Assembly: GCF_036075115.1 (NCBI RefSeq)
Contig: NZ_CP107958.1
Location: 7,192,001 to 7,256,000 of the forward strand
DNA: 64,000 nucleotides
Direction: 5' to 3'
DNA from: Streptomyces sp. NBC_00377
Lineage (GTDB): Bacteria; Actinomycetota; Actinomycetes; Streptomycetales; Streptomycetaceae
Below, piece by piece: positions 41,902-48,615 of this stretch. Position 1 is the first letter of the stretch, and every line of letters starts with the position of its first letter. The notes below the pieces were generated by a model. That model searched no databases and had not been told where the DNA came from. It saw nothing but the letters and a program-made list of their open reading frames with translations. Both the position numbers and the translations under genes were made by a program.

Positions 41902-43173
41902 TCAGGCGGCCACACCGTCCCGGCACAGCGCTGCGATCTCCTCGTCCGTCATCCCCACGGCACGCAGCAGCGCTTCGGTGTGCTCCCCGAGCGCGGGCAC
42001 GTCTCCCATCCGCGACTCCGCCCCACCCGGCAGTGTGATCGGCGGTAGCAGCGCCCGCAGTGGCCCGACCGGCGTCCCCACCTCCCGCCACCGCCCGCGG
42101 GCCGCCAGCTGCGGATGATCCGCCAATTCGTGCAGATCCCTCAGGCGTGCGCACGCGATGCCCGCGCCCGTCAGCCGCGCAAGCGCCTCGTCGGTGTCCA
42201 GGGCGCCCAGCGCCTCCGCCACCAGTATGTCCGTGCGGTCCCGGTTCATGACCCTTGCCGCGTTCGTCGCGTACGCCGGATCCGTACCCAACTCGGTTCG
42301 GCCCATGACCTGTTCGGCCAGCCGTCGCCATTCCCGGTCGTTCTGCACGGAGAGCAGCACCCGCCCGCCGTCGGCGGTGGGGTAGGCGTCGTACGGCGCG
42401 ATCACCGCGTGTGCCAGGCCGGTCCGGGCCGGGGGAGTCCCGCCGTGCATCGCGTGGTGCAGCGGATGCCCCATCCACTCGGCGAGCGACTCCAGCATCG
42501 ACACCTCCACCGGCCCGCCCCGCCCGGTCGTGCCCCGCCGCACCAGCGCCGCCAGCACGCCCGAGAAGGCGTACATGGCCGCCGCGATGTCCGCCGCCGG
42601 GATTCCCGCCTTCACCGGCCGCTCGGGCGTCCCGGTCACCGACACGAGACCCGCCTCGCACTGCACGAGCATGTCGTAGGCCCGCTTGTCCGCGTACGGT
42701 CCACTCGCCCCGTACCCGGAGATGTCGACGGCCACCAGTCGCGGATGTTCCGCGCACAGGGTGGCCGCGTCCAGCCCCAGCCGGGCCGCCGCCCCCTGGG
42801 CGAGGTTCTGCACGAAGACGTCCGCGCCGGCGATCAGCCGCCGTACGACGTCCAGACCGCGCGGATCCTTGAGGTCGAGGGCGATGGACTCCTTGCCCCG
42901 GTTGCACCACACGAAGTGTGAGGCGAGTCCGCCGGCGGCCGTGTCGTAGCCGCGTGCGAAGTCACCGCCGTCGATCCGCTCGACCTTGATCACCCGAGCG
43001 CCGAGGTCGGCGAGCTGCCGGGTGGCGAAGGGGGCCGCGACGGCCTGTTCCACGGCGACGACCGTGAGGCCGTCGAGAGGCAGCGGCAGGGGCGGCTGCG
43101 GCGGGGGAGGCTGGTCCGCGGGGTCCGCGGGGTCTGCGGGCTCGGTGGTGTCCGTGGTGTCCGTGGCGTCCAT
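41902..43173 (-). CDS. CaiB/BaiF family CoA transferase
   Basis: 423-residue family III CoA transferase that moves CoA between carboxylic acids. It begins with a low-complexity Asp/Thr/Pro region (about 32 residues) and then the family fold DGLTVVAVEQAVAAPFATRQLADLGARVIKVE, CNRGKESIALDLKDPRG, FVQNLAQGAAARLGL, DISGYGASGPYADKRAYDMLVQCEAG (catalytic Asp in YDML), AGIPAADIAAAMYAFSGVLAAL and the C-terminal LGEHTEALLRAVGMTDEEI. No ribosome-binding site precedes ATG 43173, and a palindromic mobile element ends 10 bp upstream; its expression signals may therefore be inside or replaced by that element. Acids used are unknown. Confidence 0.83.
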   Translation of the reverse strand: MDATDTTDTTEPADPADPADQPPPPQPPLPLPLDGLTVVAVEQAVAAPFATRQLADLGARVIKVERIDGGDFARGYDTAAGGLASHFVWCNRGKESIALDLKDPRGLDVVRRLIAGADVFVQNLAQGAAARLGLDAATLCAEHPRLVAVDISGYGASGPYADKRAYDMLVQCEAGLVSVTGTPERPVKAGIPAADIAAAMYAFSGVLAALVRRGTTGRGGPVEVSMLESLAEWMGHPLHHAMHGGTPPARTGLAHAVIAPYDAYPTADGGRVLLSVQNDREWRRLAEQVMGRTELGTDPAYATNAARVMNRDRTDILVAEALGALDTDEALARLTGAGIACARLRDLHELADHPQLAARGRWREVGTPVGPLRALLPPITLPGGAESRMGDVPALGEHTEALLRAVGMTDEEIAALCRDGVAA

Positions 43174-43187
43174 GGAGTGGATGCTAG

Positions 43188-43348
43188 TGCCGCGGCGGGC
43201 AACGTTTGCCCGTCAAGGAGCGGCGTCCGGTGCGTGCTCTCGGCGTGCCGGCCGGAAGTCCTCGTACTGGACGTACCTGGGCTTTCGGCCGGTGCGGCGA
43301 GAGTGCGTGCCGGGCGTCGCGACGGGGCGAACGTTGCCTGTCGCGGCA
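43188..43348. mobile_element. Second palindromic MITE-like element, CTAG flanked
   Basis: 161-bp non-coding palindromic element between CTAG at 43184-43187 and CTAG at 43349-43352. Ends are TGCCGCGGCGGGCAACGTTT and, inverted, TGCCGCGACAGGCAACGTTC. The centre GTACTGGACGTAC matches the centre of the element at 9405 (GTACTGGATGTAC when inverted), so the two are related although their ends differ. It fills almost the whole gap between two minus-strand genes and provides the stop codon of the upstream one. Confidence 0.72.
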
Positions 43349-44494
43349 CTAGATCAGGGCGAACTGACCCTCCGGGCCCTCCTCGTGGTGGTCCAGGACC
43401 GTCGCCGGACGGCGTGCCGAGTCCGGGACCGGCAGGACGCCCGCCCCGCGCAGTTCCCTCACGGTGACCGTGTCCGGCACGGTCAGCTCCTCCTGCGCCG
43501 CGCGCGCCTGCGCGAGCAGCGCCAACACGGTGATCAGCTCCAGGAGTTCGGACGTCCAGGTCTGCGGCCAGGTGGTCGGGCGGATCGCGGACAGGGTGCC
43601 CGGTTCGGGCTCCGCCGTCCGCGCCGCGAACCACTGCTCCAGGACGCGGAGCCCGCCCGCCTCGAAGTCCCAGGCCGCCGGCGGGACCGGGGAGACCCGG
43701 CCGCCGTCGAGGTGCAGGGTCTCCTCGTCGCGGTCGTAGTGGAGCGTCAGGGGCCGGGAGGGCAGCGGGGCACGCACGTAGGGGCGGCGGCCGCCGGGGA
43801 GCCGGGGACGGTCACCGTCGCGCCGGAGCAGCCACAGGGCGCGACGGCCCAGCTCCACCCCCCGGGCCCAGAGTCCGGGGTCCCGGGTCAGGGGGACCGT
43901 GAGGTCGGGGCGGACCGCGGTCAGGGTCCAGGCCAGGAAGTCCACCGGATCGGGGGAGTGGCCGAGGTGCTCCAGCAGACCCGGCGCCAGGTTGGGTTCC
44001 GTGCCGCCGGGGCGCCGGTACAGCGGGCGGATACGGCCGGGGCGCGCGAGCGGGATCAGCGAGGTCGCGAGCAGGGGCGGTCCCGGCGGGGAGGGTGTCT
44101 CCACCACGAAGACCTGGCTCTCGTCCGCCACCCGCCACAGCTCCGGGCGCGCCGCGTCGATCAGCCGGTGGTCGGGGATCAGCCACTGCTCGTCGAACGG
44201 CCGGGCCAGCACCCGTACCGGCTCCGGGCAGGGGCCCGAGGCGCGGATCAGCTTCTCCGTGCCGCCGGACAGCCCCGGCAGCTGCCCGACCGAGGTGTGC
44301 GGGGTGCGGGAGCGCGTCGGCTGGAACAGGGCCTCGCGGCCTTGGCCCTCGGCCTTGACCAGGGCGTCCCAGCGGGCCTTCAGAGCTGCCGGGTCCGGGT
44401 CCGTCGGCCACCTCCGGCCGAGCCGCGGCGGTGCGACGGACCACGGCATGAGGTCCGCCAGCGGCGGAGCGTCGTCGGGCGTCACGCTGGGCAT
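43349..44494 (-). CDS. Type ISP restriction-modification C-terminal-domain-like protein (orphan)
   Basis: 381 residues. Segments such as QLPGLSGGTEKLIRASGPCPEPVRVLARPFDEQWLIPDHRLID, ARPELWRV, QVFVVETPS and the later beta-rich PYVRAPLPSRPLTLHYD resemble the C-terminal target-recognition/accessory domain of type ISP (LlaBIII-like) restriction-modification enzymes. No nuclease, helicase or N6-methyltransferase motif (DPPY/NPPY) is present, so it is a stand-alone form. Its TAG stop is made by the CTAG boundary of the palindromic element, so the true C-terminus may have been altered by insertion. Family call is from pattern memory and moderate. Confidence 0.5.
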   Translation of the reverse strand: MPSVTPDDAPPLADLMPWSVAPPRLGRRWPTDPDPAALKARWDALVKAEGQGREALFQPTRSRTPHTSVGQLPGLSGGTEKLIRASGPCPEPVRVLARPFDEQWLIPDHRLIDAARPELWRVADESQVFVVETPSPPGPPLLATSLIPLARPGRIRPLYRRPGGTEPNLAPGLLEHLGHSPDPVDFLAWTLTAVRPDLTVPLTRDPGLWARGVELGRRALWLLRRDGDRPRLPGGRRPYVRAPLPSRPLTLHYDRDEETLHLDGGRVSPVPPAAWDFEAGGLRVLEQWFAARTAEPEPGTLSAIRPTTWPQTWTSELLELITVLALLAQARAAQEELTVPDTVTVRELRGAGVLPVPDSARRPATVLDHHEEGPEGQFALI

Positions 44495-44519
44495 CGTACG
44501 ACGCGTCGACCGCGGCGGG

Positions 44520-45269
44520 TCACGTCGCGTCGAGGGTGACGGTGAAGGAGAAACGGTCGCCCCGGTAGTGGATGACGGCCGCGTCGAGAACCCGCCCGCG
44601 GGTGTCGTAGGTGACGCCCGTGTAGTGCAGGATCGGGCTCAGCAGCGGGACCCGCAGCAGCCGGGCGGTCTCCGGGTCCGCCAGCCGGGCCTCCACCGTG
44701 TCCGTGATCCGGCTGATGTCCGCGCCCACGAGGTCCCGCAGCACCTTCGTCATGGGCCGGCCGACCAGGTCGTCGGGGTCGATGCGGGCGGCGAGTTCGG
44801 GCCGGACGTAGTTGCGCGCGTGGTTGGTCGGTTCGCCCGTCTTCGCGTCGCTGCGCAGCCGGTGGTACGTGGCCACCTCGGTCAGGTCCGGGAAGTGCTC
44901 GGCGACCTCGGCCGGAACGGCCGTACGGCCGTGGTCGAGAATCTCCGTGGCCATGCCGGACTGCTGGGCCACGATCGCGTCGACCGAGCCGAGGAGCCGG
45001 ACCGGGGCACCGCGCAGCGCGGTCGGCTCGATGAAGGTGCCCCGCCGGCGGTGCCGGGTGATCAGCCCCTCGTCCTCCAGCTCCTTGAGCGCCTGGCGCA
45101 TCGTCAGCACGCTCACTCCGTAGTGACCCGCCAGCTGCTCCTCGGTGGGCAGCCGGAGCGGGTCCTGCGGCGAGCGGCCGAGTATGGAGGCCCGCAGCGA
45201 CTGCGACACCTGGTACCAGAGCGGCAGCTTGCGGGTGAGGACGATCGAGTCCGGGGCGAAGGAGGTCAC
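44520..45269 (-). CDS. GntR/HutC-family regulator with UTRA domain
   Basis: 249 residues. N-terminal winged helix (PLWYQVSQSLRASIL, LRLPTEEQLAGHYGVSVLTMRQALKELEDEGLITRHRRRGTFI) and a C-terminal UTRA ligand-binding domain (ATYHRLRSDAKTGEPTNHARNYVRPELAARI, PLLSPILHYTGVTYDTRGRVLDAAVIHYRGDRFSF). HutC-type proteins respond to catabolic intermediates. It lies 26 bp downstream of hmgA on the same strand, so it may be co-transcribed and regulate homogentisate breakdown; an inverted repeat upstream of hmgA is a candidate site. Confidence 0.87.
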   Translation of the reverse strand: MTSFAPDSIVLTRKLPLWYQVSQSLRASILGRSPQDPLRLPTEEQLAGHYGVSVLTMRQALKELEDEGLITRHRRRGTFIEPTALRGAPVRLLGSVDAIVAQQSGMATEILDHGRTAVPAEVAEHFPDLTEVATYHRLRSDAKTGEPTNHARNYVRPELAARIDPDDLVGRPMTKVLRDLVGADISRITDTVEARLADPETARLLRVPLLSPILHYTGVTYDTRGRVLDAAVIHYRGDRFSFTVTLDAT

Positions 45270-45295
45270 GGCCTATCCGTACCGGTCGGCAACGT

Positions 45296-46636
45296 TCAGT
45301 GCAATGTTCCGCCGGAAGGACGGAAGTGGCGTTGGAGACCCTGCCAGACGTCGTCGTAGCGCGGTTGCAGATGATCCGCGCCGGCCGCCCGCTGAGTGAG
45401 GGTGAGCGGCCACCGCGTCTCGAACATGAACGCCAGCCCGTCGTCGATCTTCTGCGGCTTCAGCTCGGCGGCGCTCGCCCGGTCGAACGTCTCCCGGTCC
45501 GGGCCGTGCGCCGACATCATGTTGTGCAGCGAACCGCCGCCCGGCACGAAGCCCCCCTTTCCGGCCGTCTTGGCGTCGTACGCGCCCTCGATCAGACCCA
45601 TGTACTCGCTCATCACGTTCCGGTGGAAGTACGGCGGCCGGAAGGTGTCCTCGCCGACCAGCCAGCGCGGCGCGAAGACCACGAAGTCGACGCCGGCCAG
45701 ACCCGGGGTGTCGGACGGGGAGGTCAGCACCGTGAAGATCGACGGGTCGGGGTGGTCGTAGGAGATCGTCCCGATGACGTTGAAGCGGCGCAGGTCGTAG
45801 ACGTAGGGCAGATGGTTGCCGTGCCAGGCGACGACGTCGAGCGGGGAGTGGCCGTAGGTCGCGCTCCAGAGGTGGCCGCAGTACTTGTTGACGACCTCCA
45901 CCGGGCCCTCGACGTCCTCGTACGCGGCGACGGGCGCGCGGAAGTCACGGGCGTTGGCGAGGCCGTTGGCGCCGATCGGGCCCAGGTCGGGGAGGCGGAA
46001 GTGCGCGCCGTAGTTCTCGCAGACGTAGCCGCGGGCCGAGCCGTCCAGGAGGTCGACGCGGAAGCGGACCCCGCGCGGGATCAGCGCCACCTCGCCGGGC
46101 TCGGCGTGCAGCAGCCCGAACTCCGTGCGCAGCAGCAGGCCGCCCTGCTCGGGGACGATCAGCAGTTCGCCGTCGGCATCGCTGAACACACGGTCCATGG
46201 AGGCGTTCGCGTGGTACAGGTGCACGGCCATGCCGGTGCGCTGGGTGACGTCGCCGTTGCCGCCGAGGGTCCACAGGCTGGCGAGGAAATCCGTGCCGGC
46301 CGGCGGTTCGGGCAGCGGGTCCCAGCGCAGTCGGTTGGGGTCGGGGACCGTCTCCGTGAAGGGGCCGGTGCGCAGTGCGCCGTCGTCGAGACGGGTGAAC
46401 GCCGGGTGCGCGGCCGACGGGCGGATCCGGTACAGCCACGAGCGGCGGTTGTGGGCGCGCGGCTCGGTGAACGCCGTACCGCTGAGCTGCTCCGCGTACA
46501 GGCCGAGGGGTGCGCGCTGCGGCGAGTTGCGGCCGTCGGGCAGGGCGCCCGGAACGGCCTCGGAGGCGTGCTCGTTGCCGAACCCGGAGAGATAGGTCAG
46601 GCCCTCGGCCGTCTTGCGTGCGTCCCCGCTGCTCAT
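45296..46636 (-). CDS. hmgA: Homogentisate 1,2-dioxygenase
   Basis: 446-residue Fe(II) ring-cleaving dioxygenase of tyrosine/phenylalanine catabolism, opening homogentisate to maleylacetoacetate. Nearly full family length. N-terminal YLSGFGNEHASEAVPGALP and SPQRAPLGLYAEQLSGTAFT are diagnostic, and the iron site is in FRPPYFHRNVMSEYMGLIEG (His and Glu) plus LHNMMSAHGPD (second His). KYCGHLWSATYGHSPLDVVAWHGN is also conserved. It starts at ATG 46636; GAGGGAGCG lies upstream. No fumarylacetoacetase gene is adjacent. The regulator gene follows on the same strand. Confidence 0.95.
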   Translation of the reverse strand: MSSGDARKTAEGLTYLSGFGNEHASEAVPGALPDGRNSPQRAPLGLYAEQLSGTAFTEPRAHNRRSWLYRIRPSAAHPAFTRLDDGALRTGPFTETVPDPNRLRWDPLPEPPAGTDFLASLWTLGGNGDVTQRTGMAVHLYHANASMDRVFSDADGELLIVPEQGGLLLRTEFGLLHAEPGEVALIPRGVRFRVDLLDGSARGYVCENYGAHFRLPDLGPIGANGLANARDFRAPVAAYEDVEGPVEVVNKYCGHLWSATYGHSPLDVVAWHGNHLPYVYDLRRFNVIGTISYDHPDPSIFTVLTSPSDTPGLAGVDFVVFAPRWLVGEDTFRPPYFHRNVMSEYMGLIEGAYDAKTAGKGGFVPGGGSLHNMMSAHGPDRETFDRASAAELKPQKIDDGLAFMFETRWPLTLTQRAAGADHLQPRYDDVWQGLQRHFRPSGGTLH

Positions 46637-46675
46637 GATCGCTCCCTCCGGCGCCCCGCGGGTGCGCCTGCTGAT

Positions 46676-46695
46676 TCCTATGCATCACCGTAGGA
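46676..46695. promoter_or_regulatory. Inverted repeat upstream of hmgA
   Basis: TCCTA-N10-TAGGA (46676-46680 and 46691-46695), 40 bp upstream of the hmgA start. A candidate operator for the GntR/HutC regulator encoded next to hmgA. Confidence 0.4.
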
Positions 46696-46812
46696 TTGCG
46701 ATTTCTCCCGCGCAAGAGGTGCGCGGGTCCTCCTCCTGGAGGACGATCAAGTCGGCCGGAACCAGACCCCAGGGGGATCCGCGTGTCGGGCTGCTGTTCT
46801 ACGCTCCCTCGC

Positions 46813-47334
46813 ATGTCATGGACGCGCACAAGCCTTGCCGTGGCGGCGCTCTGTGTCCTGTTGCTGACCGGATCCGCCGGCTGCGGCACCAGTGACGCCC
46901 GCGAACGGGGGGACACGACGTCCGCGGCGTCGCCCTCCACCTCGCCGGTGGGCAAGGTCCTGGGGGAGACGGACGAGGAGGGGCGGCACTACCGCGAGGT
47001 GGGGAAGAAGGGGGCGCCCGAGGTCGGGGTCGAGGTGCAGCCCGAGGCCGACGGCAGCTGGGACGTCCGTCTGAAGGTGGAGAACTTCCGGTTCACGTCC
47101 ACCGGGGCGAAGGCGCGGGCGGTCCACGGGCGCGGCGCCGCCCGCCTCTACGTGGACGACCAGCCGGTCGCCGACCTGCGTACGCCCTCCTACCGCATCC
47201 CGGCCGGCTACCTCCCGCACGGCACCCACCAGGTCACCGCCCGGCTGTGCGCCGACGACGGCACGGTGTGGGCGGTGGACGGCAAACCGGTGGAGAGCAC
47301 GGCGTACATCACGGCATCGGAGCCTTCCCCCTGA
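46813..47334 (+). CDS. Secreted lipoprotein, unknown function
   Basis: 173 residues. N-terminal lipoprotein signal with lipobox LLTGSAGC (Cys about residue 23) followed by a Thr/Ser-rich spacer. The mature domain carries VGVEVQPEADGSWDVRLKVENFRFTST and ends GYLPHGTHQVTARLCADDGTVWAVDGKPVES, a small beta-sandwich-like unit seen in actinobacterial lipoproteins that may bind a ligand or copper; not assignable further. It is divergent from hmgA. Downstream is the very C-rich tract. Confidence 0.72.
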   Translation: MSWTRTSLAVAALCVLLLTGSAGCGTSDARERGDTTSAASPSTSPVGKVLGETDEEGRHYREVGKKGAPEVGVEVQPEADGSWDVRLKVENFRFTSTGAKARAVHGRGAARLYVDDQPVADLRTPSYRIPAGYLPHGTHQVTARLCADDGTVWAVDGKPVESTAYITASEPSP

Positions 47335-47339
47335 CCCCT

Positions 47340-47830
47340 CCACCAACGGCTCCACCGGTGCCCCGGCCTCCCAGGCTCCCCGGTTCCCCGAGCTCCCCGG
47401 CCTCCGGGCCTTCCGGCTCCCGGGCCCCGGCTCCCGCCCTCGCCGGGGCCATCGGCTACCAGATTCACGAGCCCCCTCCCGGCCCCCGGGCCCCCGTCCC
47501 CTCCGGGCCTCCTGGCCCCCTGACCCCTGGCCCCCGACCTCCTGGCCCCCGACCTCCGGGCCCCCGACCTCCTGGCCCCCGACCTCCGGGCCCCCGACCT
47601 CCGGGCCTCCCGGCCTCCGGGCCTCCGGGCCCCCGGGCCTCCCGGCCTCCCGGCCTCCCGGCCCCCGGCCCCCGGGCCCCCGACCTCCGGGCCTCCGGGC
47701 CTCCGGGCCCCCTGGCCTCCCGGCCCTCCGGGCCCCCGGCCCTCCCGCCCTTCCGGCCGCAGGCCCCCGCCTCCCAGGCTTCCGGCCGCAGGTCCCCGAG
47801 CCCGGGGGCCTGCGGCCCGCCGACGCCGTC
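47340..47830. repeat. C-rich low-complexity tract with 15-bp repeats
   Basis: About 490 bp of almost pure C/G built from CCTCCGGGC/CCCCCGACCT blocks. Five 15-bp units (CCTGGCCCCCGACCT and variants) lie at 47526-47600. The complementary strand has dense G-runs and could form quadruplexes. Proline-rich and glycine-rich frames here are products of composition, not genes. Confidence 0.8.
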
Positions 47831-47880
47831 CGCCCCGCGTCCGAGCGTTGAGTGTGGTGGGCATCTTTCTTCGTACTGAG

Positions 47881-47895
47881 GGGTGAGGTTCACCC
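47881..47895. promoter_or_regulatory. Palindrome upstream of TetR gene
   Basis: GGGTGAGGTTCACCC, a perfect 6-3-6 palindrome 20 bp before the TetR start; a candidate autoregulatory site. Confidence 0.45.
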
Positions 47896-47915
47896 GAACG
47901 CGGCGGAAAGGCATC

Positions 47916-48533
47916 ATGAGGTCCGTGCCCCAAGCGACATCACTCCGTCGTGCGCCCGTGCAGCGGCGCAGTGCCGAACGGCTGACCAGAATTCTCGACG
48001 CCTGCGCCGACCTGCTGGACGAGGTCGGCTACGACGGCCTGAGCACCCGGGCCGTCGCCGAGCGCGCCGGAGTCCCCATCGGCTCCGTCTACCGCTTCTT
48101 CGGCAACAAGCGGCAGATGGCCGACGCGCTGGCGCAGCGCAACCTCGAGCGCTACTCCGAACGCGTCACCGAGCGTCTGAAGGGGGCGCGCCGGGGCGAC
48201 TGGCGGGCGGCCATGGACGCCGTTCTCGACGAGTACCTGGCCATGAAGCACACCGCGCCCGGGTTCTCCCTCGTCGACTTCGGCAACCAGATCCCGGTCG
48301 GCGCCCGGCACGAGGAGCCCAACCACCGGGTCGCCGACCGTCTCACCGACCTGCTCTCCGACTACCTCGGCCGCGAGCCCGACGACGACCTGCGGCGCAC
48401 CTTCCTGATCGCGGTGGAGACCGCGGACACCCTGGTCCAGCTGGCCTTCCGGGTGGATCCGGAGGGCGACCCGAAGGTGATCGACGAGGCCCGCGAGCTG
48501 CTGCGCGCCTATCTGGCGCGGACCCTGGACTGA
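47916..48533 (+). CDS. TetR-family transcriptional regulator
   Basis: 205 residues. The DNA-binding domain is RRSAERLTRILDACADLLDEVGYDGLSTRAVAERAGVPIGSVYRFFGNKRQMADAL. The C-terminal domain (AAMDAVLDEYLAMKHTAPGFSLVDFGNQIP) resembles TetR_C_17 type regulators often located before transporters. ATG 47916 follows GGAAAGG. Directly downstream are an operator-like palindrome CATACC-GGTC-GGTATG and a molybdopterin oxidoreductase gene, which is the likely target. Confidence 0.87.
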   Translation: MRSVPQATSLRRAPVQRRSAERLTRILDACADLLDEVGYDGLSTRAVAERAGVPIGSVYRFFGNKRQMADALAQRNLERYSERVTERLKGARRGDWRAAMDAVLDEYLAMKHTAPGFSLVDFGNQIPVGARHEEPNHRVADRLTDLLSDYLGREPDDDLRRTFLIAVETADTLVQLAFRVDPEGDPKVIDEARELLRAYLARTLD

Positions 48534-48561
48534 CGGTCGGGGCCGACCCCTCCCCAGGAGC

Positions 48562-48577
48562 CATACCGGTCGGTATG
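48562..48577. promoter_or_regulatory. TetR-type operator upstream of molybdopterin oxidoreductase
   Basis: CATACCGGTCGGTATG, perfect 6-bp arms around GGTC, 39 bp before the GTG start. Confidence 0.65.
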
Positions 48578-48615
48578 CTCGCCTGGAGAAGGCAATGCCG
48601 CCCCCAGGAGGACCC

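Noticed and set aside
45281..45310. Third copy of the palindromic element near GGCAACGTTCAGTG
   Set aside because: Only the short GGCAACGTT matches; there is no second end or CTAG pair.
47247..47933. Long proline-rich and glycine-rich frames on both strands
   Set aside because: They are produced by the C-rich repeat tract; no start site or domain supports them.
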